Part shown: in pieces, positions 1 to 9,500 of the stretch
Layout: the number at the start of each line of letters is the position of its first letter
How positions within the stretch are numbered: the stretch's first letter is position 1
From: an uncultured Clostridia bacterium
Lineage (GTDB): Bacteria > Bacillota > Clostridia > Oscillospirales > Butyricicoccaceae
DNA length: 12,243 nt
Reading direction: 5' to 3'
Assembly (NCBI GenBank): GCA_910586575.1
Contig: CAJUJQ010000095.1
Coordinates: 1-12,243 of the forward strand
Made by a program: the position numbers and the translations under genes
Notes under the pieces: model-generated
What the model was told of the DNA's origin: nothing
Database searches by the model: none
Seen by the model: only the letters and a program-made list of their open reading frames with translations

Positions 1-48
1 CCGCCCGCCGCGTAGGCGAACCGAACGGCAAACTTTAACGCACACGAG

Positions 49-54
49 TATAAT
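49..54 (+). promoter_or_regulatory. Possible -10 box of a truA promoter
   Basis: A perfect TATAAT lies 12 bases before the truA ATG. Transcription would start near base 61, leaving only about 5 untranslated bases. No good -35 box sits 16-18 bp upstream (that stretch reads roughly ACGGCAA) and there is no TGn extension, so the case rests on the -10 box alone. The alternative is read-through from an upstream gene outside the window. Confidence 0.35.
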
Positions 55-66
55 TACCATTTTTCT

Positions 67-837
67 ATGAATATTGCATTGATTTTAGCTTATAATGGGA
101 CAAACTACCATGGCTGGCAGGTGCAGAAAAACGGCAGCTCGATTCAGGAAACCCTGACGGGCGCCGCCGCCCGCCTGCTGGGGCAGCCGGTTTCGGTTTC
201 CGGGGCGGGGCGCACCGATGCGGGAGTACACGCGCGGCGCTATGTCGCGAATTTCCATGCGGACTGCACCATCCCGATGCCCCGGCTCCCGCTCGCGCTG
301 AACGCGCAGCTGCCCGAGGATATCGCGGTTTCGGGCGCGGCGGTTGTCCCGGAGGGCTTTGACGCCCGCTTCGACTGTACCAAAAAGGAATATGCCTATT
401 ATTTGTATCCCTCGCGCCTGCGCGACCCCTTCCTGTCCGGGCGCGCCTACCGTTACCCGTACCCGCTCGATATTGAGCGGATGCAGGCCGGGGCACAGTT
501 TTTTGTTGGGAAGCAGGATTTTGCCGCCGTCCGCTCGATCGGCACGCCGGTGAAAAGCACCGTACGCACCATTTTCCACTGCGAGGTGGAGCCGTGTGAG
601 GACAACTTAATCCGCATCCGCGTCTGCGGCGACGGCTTCCTGTATAATATGGTGCGCGCCATCGCCGGGACGCTCACCTATGTCGGCAGTGGCAAGCTGG
701 CCCCCGCCGATGTCCGCGTCATTTTGGATTCCCGCAGCCGCGAAAACGCGGGGCCGACCCTGCCCGCCTGCGGGCTGTTCCTGAACCGGCTGTGGTATGA
801 CCATACGCCCGAGCTTGACCCGTTCCCACTTCATTGA
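67..837 (+). CDS. truA: tRNA pseudouridine(38-40) synthase TruA
   Basis: TruA converts uridine to pseudouridine at positions 38, 39 and 40 in the anticodon arm of many tRNAs, in the cytoplasm. The 256-residue product is full length for the family. It opens with the family N-terminus (LAYNGTNYHGWQ, residues 7-18) and carries the signature SGAGRTDAGVHA at residues 45-56; D51 is the expected catalytic aspartate. GKQDFAAV near residue 148 and FLYNMVRAIAGTL near residue 196 are the conserved C-terminal-half motifs. The ATG at 67 is the only ATG, GTG or TTG start between the in-frame stop at 13-15 and the conserved N-terminus. There is no Shine-Dalgarno sequence before it, unlike every other gene here. 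In many Firmicutes truA sits in an ecf-truA-rplM-rpsI cluster; here it is followed by an unrelated envelope-type gene instead. Confidence 0.97.
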   Translation: MNIALILAYNGTNYHGWQVQKNGSSIQETLTGAAARLLGQPVSVSGAGRTDAGVHARRYVANFHADCTIPMPRLPLALNAQLPEDIAVSGAAVVPEGFDARFDCTKKEYAYYLYPSRLRDPFLSGRAYRYPYPLDIERMQAGAQFFVGKQDFAAVRSIGTPVKSTVRTIFHCEVEPCEDNLIRIRVCGDGFLYNMVRAIAGTLTYVGSGKLAPADVRVILDSRSRENAGPTLPACGLFLNRLWYDHTPELDPFPLH

Positions 838-861
838 CGGTCCGCGTCATGGGTGATCCTA

Positions 862-883
862 TGCGGGTATCGATATATCCGCA
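862..883 (+). terminator. Hairpin after truA, weak terminator candidate
   Basis: TGCGGGTAT (862-870) pairs with ATATCCGCA (875-883) around the loop CGAT: 9 bp with one G-T wobble. It begins 25 bases after the truA stop, in the 179-base gap before the next gene. No T-run follows (the next bases are GGGCATTT), so it is a poor intrinsic terminator and could be a processing or pausing hairpin. Confidence 0.35.
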
Positions 884-1016
884 GGGCATTTGCAGGGTTC
901 CCGGGCGGGGTTCTCTTCAAAATTTCACGATTCATTCACAAATCCGAATGGAAGATACGTTAAAATAAGAAAGATATCACACCCGCGGTCACGCCGTGCC
1001 AGAAAGGAGCGCACCG

Positions 1017-2249
1017 TTGCCCAATCACCGCAAAGTTATCCGCTTCCCGGAATCGGGCCGGGAACGCCGCCGCATCCTGCGCCAGAGTGAGGACCCCCGC
1101 CTGCGGCTGGCCTCCGTGCTGGCTTCCGCAAGCGGCTGGCTGTTTGCCCTTGCGCTGGTACTGTTCCTCATCACCAATTACCGCCTGTTCACGCCTGATT
1201 CCCTGCGGAGCCTGTTCACTTCGCTTGCGGCGGGGATGCAGACCACCACCAGCGATGCCGCTACCATTGAATACGCGTCCGGCTCGATTATCGATGCCGA
1301 GCTGTTCGGCGGCGGGCTGGCGTATGTAGACAGCGATACCCTCTATGTTTCCAAGCCAAACGGCGTGAACCAGCTGTCCTTCCAGCTGTCCTACGGCAAC
1401 CCTGCCGTCGAAACCTCGAACAGCCTGGTGCTCGCCTACGACCGGGGCGGGAAAGAGGCCGTCCTTGCCAACGCCCTGACCGACGTTTGCACGGTCACGC
1501 TGGATTCCCCCATCCTGTCGGGGACCATCGGCGAGAACGGCGGCTTCGCGCTGGTCACCGATGAATCGGGCTTCAAGACCGCCGTCCGCGTCTATAACGA
1601 CCATGGCGGGGAACCGGTATTCACCTGGCAGACCTCGAAATATTATATCCAGGCGGCGGCGCTGTCGCCGGACGGCAATTATCTCGCCCTGCTGGCGTTC
1701 CGCCAGGACGGCGTGGAGCTGTGCAGCGAGCTGCTGTTCTGGCGGCTTAAGCGGCGGCAGGATGAGCAGGAAGCCGACGCGGTGTATTCGCTGGGCAGCG
1801 CGCTGGGCTATGCCGTGAAGTTCCTCAACTCCTCGACTGCTGCCGTTATGACCGATCACGGCGCCTGCCTTGTCACCCGCAAGGGGGTGCTGCTCGGCAC
1901 GGATGAGGTCCCGCCGGGGGATCTGATTGGCTACGCGTTCTGCGACCGGGGCATCCTGGTTGCCTCCAACGCCTACCAGGGCGCGGCGCGGTGCGAGATC
2001 CGGCTGCTTTCCGCCAACGGCAGCATTTCGGAGGAGCCGCTTTATATTTCTTCCGAAATCCAGCACCTGTCCGCTGACGGCTCAGTGTTCGGCGCGCTGA
2101 CCACCGATGGCCTGCAGGTTTACAGCGTTTCCAGCTGGAACGAGCTGTGGACAAACCATACCGTCACCGGGGCGCGCGGCCTGCGCATGGATTCCTCCGG
2201 TACCGCATACGTTCTTTATGGCAGCGACTGCCGTATCTTCCGCCACTAA
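1017..2249 (+). CDS. DUF5711-like membrane-anchored propeller-type protein
   Basis: The product of 410 residues has a basic N-terminus (RERRRILRQ), one hydrophobic segment at about residues 32-52 and a long exported C-terminal part built of short beta-strand units with WD40/PQQ-like patterns, for example AALSPDGNYLALLAF. This matches my knowledge of the DUF5711 family, which is common in Clostridia and of unknown biochemical role; the assignment is from recall, not a search. The start was moved: an in-frame GTG at 996 gives 7 more residues, but AAAGGAG at 1003-1009 lies inside that extension and is placed 7 bases before the TTG at 1017, so TTG is preferred. The CvpA-family gene starts 23 bases after the stop with its own strong ribosome binding site, indicating a two-gene operon. 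It may be an extracytoplasmic sensor or scaffold; no catalytic motif was seen. Confidence 0.8.
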   Translation: MPNHRKVIRFPESGRERRRILRQSEDPRLRLASVLASASGWLFALALVLFLITNYRLFTPDSLRSLFTSLAAGMQTTTSDAATIEYASGSIIDAELFGGGLAYVDSDTLYVSKPNGVNQLSFQLSYGNPAVETSNSLVLAYDRGGKEAVLANALTDVCTVTLDSPILSGTIGENGGFALVTDESGFKTAVRVYNDHGGEPVFTWQTSKYYIQAAALSPDGNYLALLAFRQDGVELCSELLFWRLKRRQDEQEADAVYSLGSALGYAVKFLNSSTAAVMTDHGACLVTRKGVLLGTDEVPPGDLIGYAFCDRGILVASNAYQGAARCEIRLLSANGSISEEPLYISSEIQHLSADGSVFGALTTDGLQVYSVSSWNELWTNHTVTGARGLRMDSSGTAYVLYGSDCRIFRH

Positions 2250-2272
2250 GGAACTGTCCAAAAGGAGACACC

Positions 2273-2872
2273 ATGGAAATTCAACAGATAGTTAACACCC
2301 GCGACCTGCTGTTTCTCGCGTTTTTGGCGGCCAGCGGCCTGCTGGGTGCACATCATGGGCTGACGCGTACCTTTATCAGCCTGCTCAGCCGCCTGGCTGC
2401 AACCTTCGGCGCGGGCTTCGTCGCAAAAATGTTAGCGCCGTTGGCGGCGCGCGCTGTTGTGACGCCGATCATTGGCGACCTGTTCGAGCAGGACGCCGCC
2501 AGCTATCTCACCGCGCTCCCCATCCCAATTGAAACGACCATTACCCAGATGGCGGTCGAAATGGCGGAAGGGGTTGCGTTCCTGCTGCTGCTGGCTGTGC
2601 TCGGTATTCTGTTCTCGATTTTGCTTTCGGTTCTGGCGCAGAGCCTCCGGTTTTTGACGCGCCATACCCCGCTCGGGTTCCTGGACCGCTTCGCCGGACT
2701 TGCGCTTGGCGTCGCGGGCGGTGCGGCGCTGCTGATGCTGGCCGCCGTCGTGCTCTCCAGGGCTGCCCCTGAGCTGTTCCGCGACCTGGGCTGGCTTTCG
2801 CCGCTCAATACCGCCGATACCCTGTTGACGCGCGGGTTCCTTTCCGCGCTGGTTCCTGATTACGCAATTTAA
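2273..2872 (+). CDS. CvpA family membrane protein
   Basis: The 199-residue product is an integral membrane protein with four hydrophobic segments at about residues 11-26, 33-52, 100-124 and 140-163. The glycine/arginine pattern GLLGAHHGLTRTFISLL between segments 1 and 2, and LDRFAGLALGVAGGAALL at residues 137-154, are typical of the CvpA/colicin V production family. CvpA was named from Escherichia coli colicin V export; in most bacteria its role is undefined and often linked to envelope homeostasis. The ATG at 2273 is chosen over upstream in-frame starts because AAAGGAG (2261-2267) lies 5 bases before it and the family N-terminus begins there. It follows the DUF5711-like gene by 23 bases, so the two are probably co-transcribed. 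Confidence 0.88.
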   Translation: MEIQQIVNTRDLLFLAFLAASGLLGAHHGLTRTFISLLSRLAATFGAGFVAKMLAPLAARAVVTPIIGDLFEQDAASYLTALPIPIETTITQMAVEMAEGVAFLLLLAVLGILFSILLSVLAQSLRFLTRHTPLGFLDRFAGLALGVAGGAALLMLAAVVLSRAAPELFRDLGWLSPLNTADTLLTRGFLSALVPDYAI

Positions 2873-2888
2873 TAGGATAGATCTGTTA

Positions 2889-2905
2889 GGAGGGCTTTTC
2901 CCTCC
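2889..2905 (+). promoter_or_regulatory. GC hairpin in the cvpA-clpE gap
   Basis: GGAGGG (2889-2894) pairs perfectly with CCCTCC (2900-2905) over the loop CTTTT. It starts 17 bases after the cvpA-family stop and ends 60 bases before the clpE ATG. No T-run follows, so termination is doubtful. The CCTCC arm is also an anti-Shine-Dalgarno-type sequence that could pair with GGAG at 2952-2955 (4 bp) or, through CCCC, with the G-run at 2932-2937. I see neither the tandem-heptad CtsR operator nor a CIRCE element that often control clp genes. Confidence 0.35.
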
Positions 2906-2965
2906 CCTGTCACCCCGTGCAGACGGTAAAAGGGGGGCTTCCCCACAAAGAGGAGTAAAAGAAAC

Positions 2966-5308
<2,343 letters not shown>

Positions 5309-5312
5309 ACAC

Positions 5313-5339
5313 GGCGGGGATTTTCCCCGCCCGCGTTTT
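5313..5339 (+). terminator. Intrinsic terminator after clpE
   Basis: GGCGGGGA (5313-5320) pairs with TCCCCGCC (5324-5331), an 8-bp perfect stem with the loop TTT, starting 5 bases after the clpE stop. GCGTTTT follows (T-run 5336-5339). The stem is strong but the T-run short, so termination may be partial and some read-through into the next two genes is possible. Confidence 0.65.
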
Positions 5340-5364
5340 GACGGGTTGGAAGGGGATTGTTGTA

Positions 5365-5616
5365 ATGACAGATTATCGATATGATACGCAGCTTTTGATT
5401 GAGGGCGCGGGCATCTCCGAGGACGAAATTGCAGCGTGGTTTGAAGGGCATTTCCGGGGAAATTGCCTGCTCGTGGTCGGGGATGCGGAGCTGATGAAAA
5501 TCCATTATCACACCAATGAGCCATGGAAGGTGCTGGAATACTGCGCTTCTTTGGGGGAAATCTTTGACATTGTGATTGAAGATATGATTCGCCAGTCGGC
5601 GGGGCGGCAGGGATGA
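5365..5616 (+). CDS. Stand-alone FakA-like middle-domain protein
   Basis: The 83-residue product resembles, over almost its whole length, the middle domain of fatty acid kinase FakA (YloV/DAK-type), which sits between FakA's DAK2-type kinase domain and its DegV-like domain. The matching features are YDTQLLIEG (6-14), the LLVVGDAELMKIHYHTNEP block (35-53), the VLEYCASLGEI block (56-66) and IEDMIRQ (71-77). From recall, Staphylococcus FakA binds zinc there through a Cys and an H-x-H pair; here H47-x-H49 is kept but the position equivalent to the Cys seems to be D7. No kinase or DegV domain is attached, so it is not a kinase by itself; binding or regulation is more likely. AGGGG at 5351-5355 lies 9 bases before the ATG, favouring it over an in-frame TTG at 5338. 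Its stop overlaps the next gene's start (ATGA), implying translational coupling. Confidence 0.85.
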   Translation: MTDYRYDTQLLIEGAGISEDEIAAWFEGHFRGNCLLVVGDAELMKIHYHTNEPWKVLEYCASLGEIFDIVIEDMIRQSAGRQG

Positions 5617-6155
5617 GCGCCCGCTGGCTGTACCGCTTTGCAGCTGTGCTGGTTGCCGCCGCGCTCTGCATTCTCCCCGCTGCGGGCGCTTATGACGTGA
5701 ATGTCAACGGGCACACCTTTACTGTTTCGCCCGATGAGAATACCATTTCGGACGGCAGCAGCGTCTATCACTATACCTTTTCCGGGAACCGCGCCGAATA
5801 CAAAATTGAAATTGTTTACCCGGACGGCTCGTCATGGTGGTGGGATAAGCGTTCTGGCTATAGCGTTGGCGGCTGGAGCGACGACTATGACCCGCAGTGC
5901 TACGCGGACGGTTCCGACCTGCGGGACGCTCTTTTGGAACAAGCCCCCAAAGCGCCGGGGGAGCCAAAAAACTGGCCGGCAATCGGCCTGCTCCTTGCGC
6001 TGGGGATTTTTAACGCGGTCGCCCCGCAGGCATCCTGGCGGCTTTCCTACGGCTGGCGCTTCAAAAATGCGGAGCCTTCTGCGGCTGCGCTTGCGGCCTG
6101 CCGGTTCAGCGGCGCCGCGGCGATTGTTCTTGCGCTGGTGCTGATGCTGGTTTAA
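5613..6155 (+). CDS. Secreted/membrane protein with DUF6199-like C-terminus
   Basis: The 180-residue product has an N-terminal signal sequence (RWLYRF, then a hydrophobic core at about residues 9-21) with a plausible cleavage site after AGA at residue 26. A hydrophilic extracytoplasmic part rich in Tyr, Trp and Asp follows at about 27-118. Two C-terminal hydrophobic segments lie at about 121-138 and 160-180, and the chain ends inside the second. Between them PQASWRLSYGWRFKNAEPS (near 138-156) has the form I associate with DUF6199, a small membrane domain of unknown function; this family name is from recall. The ATG overlaps the stop of the FakA-like gene by ATGA, so the two proteins are probably made in fixed proportion. 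A strong terminator follows 13 bases after the stop. No enzyme motif was seen. Confidence 0.85.
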   Translation: MSARWLYRFAAVLVAAALCILPAAGAYDVNVNGHTFTVSPDENTISDGSSVYHYTFSGNRAEYKIEIVYPDGSSWWWDKRSGYSVGGWSDDYDPQCYADGSDLRDALLEQAPKAPGEPKNWPAIGLLLALGIFNAVAPQASWRLSYGWRFKNAEPSAAALAACRFSGAAAIVLALVLMLV

Positions 6156-6168
6156 CCTCTCACAAACA

Positions 6169-6225
6169 GGCTTGACAAGATAACACAAGGGCTGTCTCAG
6201 CAAGGGACAGCCTTTTTGTCAAGCC
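6169..6225 (+). terminator. Strong compound intrinsic terminator
   Basis: The inner stem AAGGGCTGTC (6187-6196) pairs with GACAGCCTTT (6206-6215), 10 bp with one wobble and a 9-base loop, and runs into TTTTT (6213-6217), a standard intrinsic terminator. An outer pair, GGCTTGACAA (6169-6178) with TTGTCAAGCC (6216-6225), is a perfect 10-bp inverted repeat enclosing it, so the whole element can fold as one long two-part hairpin. It ends the FakA-like/DUF6199-like unit and insulates the giant-protein gene from read-through. Confidence 0.87.
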
Positions 6226-6292
6226 ATCGGCTGGCCGGGCGGCGCGGTTTTCCGTGATTCGTGCCGGGACGGCGTTTTTGGCGCGGAAAAGG
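6226..6292. other. Non-coding spacer upstream of the giant-gene promoter
   Basis: No gene is visible here. TTTTCCGTG (6248-6256) and CGCGGAAAA (6282-6290) form an imperfect inverted repeat (9 bp with wobble, 25-base loop) ending two bases before the -35 box, so it could be a regulator-binding site, but I recognise no known operator. Confidence 0.3.
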
Positions 6293-6321
6293 TAGACACA
6301 GCGCGCATTTCTTGCTATGAT
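6293..6321 (+). promoter_or_regulatory. Sigma-A promoter of the giant surface-protein gene
   Basis: TAGACA (6293-6298, 5 of 6 to TTGACA) is separated by exactly 17 bp from TATGAT (6316-6321, 5 of 6 to TATAAT), and TGC directly before the -10 box provides an extended -10 TGn. Transcription should start near 6328, leaving a leader of about 190 nt before the ATG at 6519. This is the best promoter in the window. Confidence 0.8.
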
Positions 6322-6327
6322 AAGGGT

Positions 6328-6518
6328 AATAAAAGGGGATGAGATGCCCGGATTGTGTCAATAAACTTCATTCCGATATCAGCAAACGCCCGTACGCAAT
6401 TCGTGCGCCAGCCTCATGACAGCAAAGGAGGGCAGAACTTTTATAAGGGCTTCCCGAATGGGAAAGTCAAATAAAATGACAGCGGGGCCTATAAGGCCCC
6501 CAGGTTTGGAGGAGACGA
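6328..6518 (+). promoter_or_regulatory. Long structured 5' leader of the giant gene
   Basis: About 190 nt lie between the predicted transcription start and the ATG. Visible structure: a TTCCC/GGGAA hairpin with loop GAAT (6451-6464), and GGGGCCT/AGGCCCC with loop ATA (6484-6500), a perfect 7-bp stem ending 7 bases before the GGAGGAG ribosome binding site at 6508-6514. ATGACAGC occurs twice (6416-6423 and 6476-6483). Two very short reading frames start near AAAAGGGG at 6331-6338: ATG 6344 (6 codons) and ATG 6339 (26 codons, beginning MRCPDC). I compared it by eye with cyclic-di-GMP-I and preQ1 riboswitch cores and saw no match, so no riboswitch class is assigned. Confidence 0.5.
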
Positions 6519-9500
6519 ATGAAGCAATTATGGAAACGCCTGACGGCGTGGCTGCTTGCGTGCGTAATGCTGGTGGCGCTGCTGCCCGCGCAGGCGTTCG
6601 CGGCGGAGCGCCGGACGGCGGCCGCGTTCGAGGACGTGACGGCGGACAGCTGGTTCTATCAGCCGGTGCTGGACGCAGTTGAAGCAGGGATTTTCAGCGG
6701 CGTGAGCAGCACACGGTTTGACCCGCTCGGGCGGATGAGCCGCGCAATGTTCGTCACCGTGCTTGGGCAGCTCGACGGGGTCGGCCCCGCCGGTTATCCG
6801 GGGGACGGTGGATTCCCTGACGTGAAGGCCGGGGAATGGTACGCGCCGTATGTGGTGTGGGCTTCCCGCAGCGGAATTGTGCAGGGCTACGGGGACGGGC
6901 GCTTCGCGCCGGAAGAACCCATTACCAGGGAGCAGATGGCTTCCATGCTGGTGCGCTGGCTGGACGCGGCGGGTATCCCGCTGGATCAGCGGAGCGGCAG
7001 CCGCCAGCCAGTGGATTTGTCCGCAGTGTCCGATTGGGCACGGGAGGCCGTGCTTGCGCTGTGGGACGCCGGGCTGTTGCAGGGCGACTCCGCGGGCAAC
7101 GTGAATCCCGGTGCGTACGCCACCCGCGCGGAGGGTGCGTCCTTCTTCCTGCGCGCGCGGGATACCGTGACCGCGTGGCGGTCGCAGGGCAGCGGTCAAC
7201 CGGCGGAAACCACCCAGCCGGAACAGAAGGAGCCGGAAAAGAAACCTGACAAAACCCCGGCATCGTCCAACAGGCGCCCGAACAGCGGCGGTTCCGGCGG
7301 CAGCAGCGGTTCCGGCGGCGGCTCAGGCCAAAAGCCGCAGGATACCTGTGAAATCACGTTCAACACCAACGGCGGCAGCGTGCTGGAAAACCGTACAGTC
7401 AGCCGCGGCGCGGCGCTCGGCACCCTGCCGACGCCTTACAAGGCGGGTTACCTGTTCCAGGGATGGTATTACGACAGCGAGCTGACGGAGCTGGCTTCGG
7501 CGGGCGACACGGTCAGCGGCCCCCTGGCGCTTTACGCCGCGTATGAGGCTGCGCCGCAAACAACCGAGAACAAGACCCCCTATTACACCACCGCTTCCGA
7601 CGTAACGCCAGGGTTCCAGATCCATGTCGTCTGTGCGGACAGCAGCTTGACGGCGGCAGAGGCCAGTGGCCTGATTACCGCGAAGAACCTCAGCGGGGGA
7701 GCGATTGCGGAAGGCTTTTCGATTACCGGCGGGAACGGCAGCTTTATCATTTCAGGCAGCGGGGACGGCTTTGAGCCGGGCTTTACCTACCGGATTATTT
7801 TGGAGGATGAACGGCTGTCCTTTGACGGGGAGGAAAGCACCGTCCGTGAGTACCATTTCACCGTGGCGCGGAAGGATGAAGCGCTTGGCCTGACGCTGAA
7901 AGATGGGTTGAAATACATCCCCATGAGCCAGCTGTCGGGTACGACTTCGGAGCAAGCACCGGAGAAGATAGACGCACCGCTGGTACGTACCAGCGGCAGA
8001 GGCTCCGTCTCTGCCGCAGACATGACATCGGGCAGCTTTACCTATCGCGGCAGCGAGGAGCTTCAAGTAGGCGATATTGTTTCGGTCTACGAGGGGATGT
8101 CCCCCACCGAACGCGTGGAACGGTGCGGCGAAACCGGCAGCATCGACGAGGTTTCCTATGTCAGGGTTACCGGCAAGCGCGGGGATACCTATGAATATAC
8201 CAGCGCCGAGGTGGATGAGGTCGTCCATACGCCGGATATCCTGCCAGTTTCAGACGGCGCTGATACCGACGGCGACACGGGCAACCATTCGATTACCGTG
8301 CCGGTTTCGGGCATGACCTACACGGACGATAAGTACAGCGCACTGGGGCTGGATTCCCAGACCACGGTTGACCCCGGCGACTACATCGCGTTCTACAGCG
8401 GGATAATCCCGGACGATGAAAATGCCCAGATGCCGGTCGGGACCTACGCGCGGATCACCGACGTCCAGGCCGATGATGCGGGCAACTATATCATCGCCTA
8501 TGAGGACGCGGAAATAGAGGATATCATGGCGGCGATGGACGTTTTCACGACCGACCCGGTCAGCGGTGAGCAGCTGCTGGACGGCGTGGACGTACAGGCG
8601 GTCGAGCGCAGCCTGGAACGGCAGGCGGTGGAAAGCGGCTTCGCCGAGGAAGCGGGCGCGTACCTGGCGGCGCTGGCGCTCGAGACCGACACGGTGCAGG
8701 CGCTCAGCGACGGCTACCGGCTGACGGACTATTCCGTCGGCCGTGTGTACGGCCTTGCGCCGGGGCAGAATTCCCTGCCTTACGCGGCGGCAGGCTCGGA
8801 CAAGGTGGAGGTCGATACAACTGTTAAAGCCTGGCTCGGGACGGCGCTAAAGCATTTTGAAGGGCTGTCGGGTGTGCGCGCCGTGTTGGAGGTCAACTGC
8901 GAAATCACCATCCACGCCAGCGCGGAAAACGATATTACCGTCAACCTGACCGGCACCTTTGAGCAGGAAGTCCGCGTCAGCCTGAACGTATCGGGCGGCG
9001 CAGTCTGGAAGTGGAAATGGATTTTCCCCTACATAGCCGATTATAATGCGGCGGTATCGGTTGACCTGTATGAATACACCGGCATCGGTGTAACCGCAAC
9101 CGTAACCACAAACGAGAATGACGACGACGAGGATGACGAAGGCGGCGAAAGCGACGAGGAAAGCGACGAAAGCATCGTCAAGCAGCTCAAGGAGCTGCTT
9201 GAATGGGGCGGCGACAGCAGCGTATCGGCGGAACTGAAGGAAAAGTACGCCAATATGCTCGAAAACGAGAGCGACTGGGTTGAGTTGTTCTCTCAGCCGC
9301 TGATGGCGCAGCAGTTCACGGTCGCGCTGATCTTTACGGTCAATCTGGATGTCAGCTTCCAGGTGTCGGCGAATATGAACATCTCGCTGGGCGCGGATTT
9401 CTGGTATGAGAACGCCAAGCGTTATGTTTACAACATCCGGCTGTTCCAAGGCTCGGTGACGAGCGACACCATCAACCTGGTGGACGAACGCTATGTTTTT

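Noticed and set aside
1..15. C-terminal end of an upstream gene (codons for PPAA, then TAG)
   Set aside because: Only four codons precede the stop; that is too little to tell a gene end from chance.
935..966. Promoter TTCACA - TAAAAT before the DUF5711-like gene
   Set aside because: The spacer would be 20 bp, and no better -35 is found 17 bp upstream of the -10; too weak to call, although some promoter may exist in this 179-base gap.
996..1016. GTG start for the DUF5711-like gene
   Set aside because: The strong AAAGGAG lies downstream of it and fits the TTG at 1017; no ribosome binding site precedes the GTG.
2873..2965. CtsR or CIRCE operator upstream of the clpE-type gene
   Set aside because: I looked for the GGTCAAA-type tandem heptads and the CIRCE inverted repeat and found neither.
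5338..5366. Promoter TTGACG - 17 bp - TGTAAT
   Set aside because: The boxes and spacing look good, but the -10 box overlaps the ATG at 5365, so transcription would begin inside the FakA-like gene. It could at most serve the downstream DUF6199-like gene.
6339..6419. 26-codon frame beginning MRCPDC, and a 6-codon frame at 6344-6364, in the giant-gene leader
   Set aside because: The 26-codon frame has its purine-rich sequence directly abutting the ATG, and the 6-codon frame is too short to judge. Neither shows other coding evidence; they are mentioned only as leader features.
6322..6518. Cyclic-di-GMP riboswitch in the giant-gene leader
   Set aside because: The conserved GACGCAAAGCCA-type core and the paired receptor arms are absent; short AGCAAA matches are not enough.
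6519..6563. Lipoprotein signal (LLAC, Cys15) in the giant protein
   Set aside because: The hydrophobic stretch before Cys15 is only about 7 residues and Leu at -2 is unusual; the hydrophobic core continues past it to a good AFA cleavage site at residue 28.
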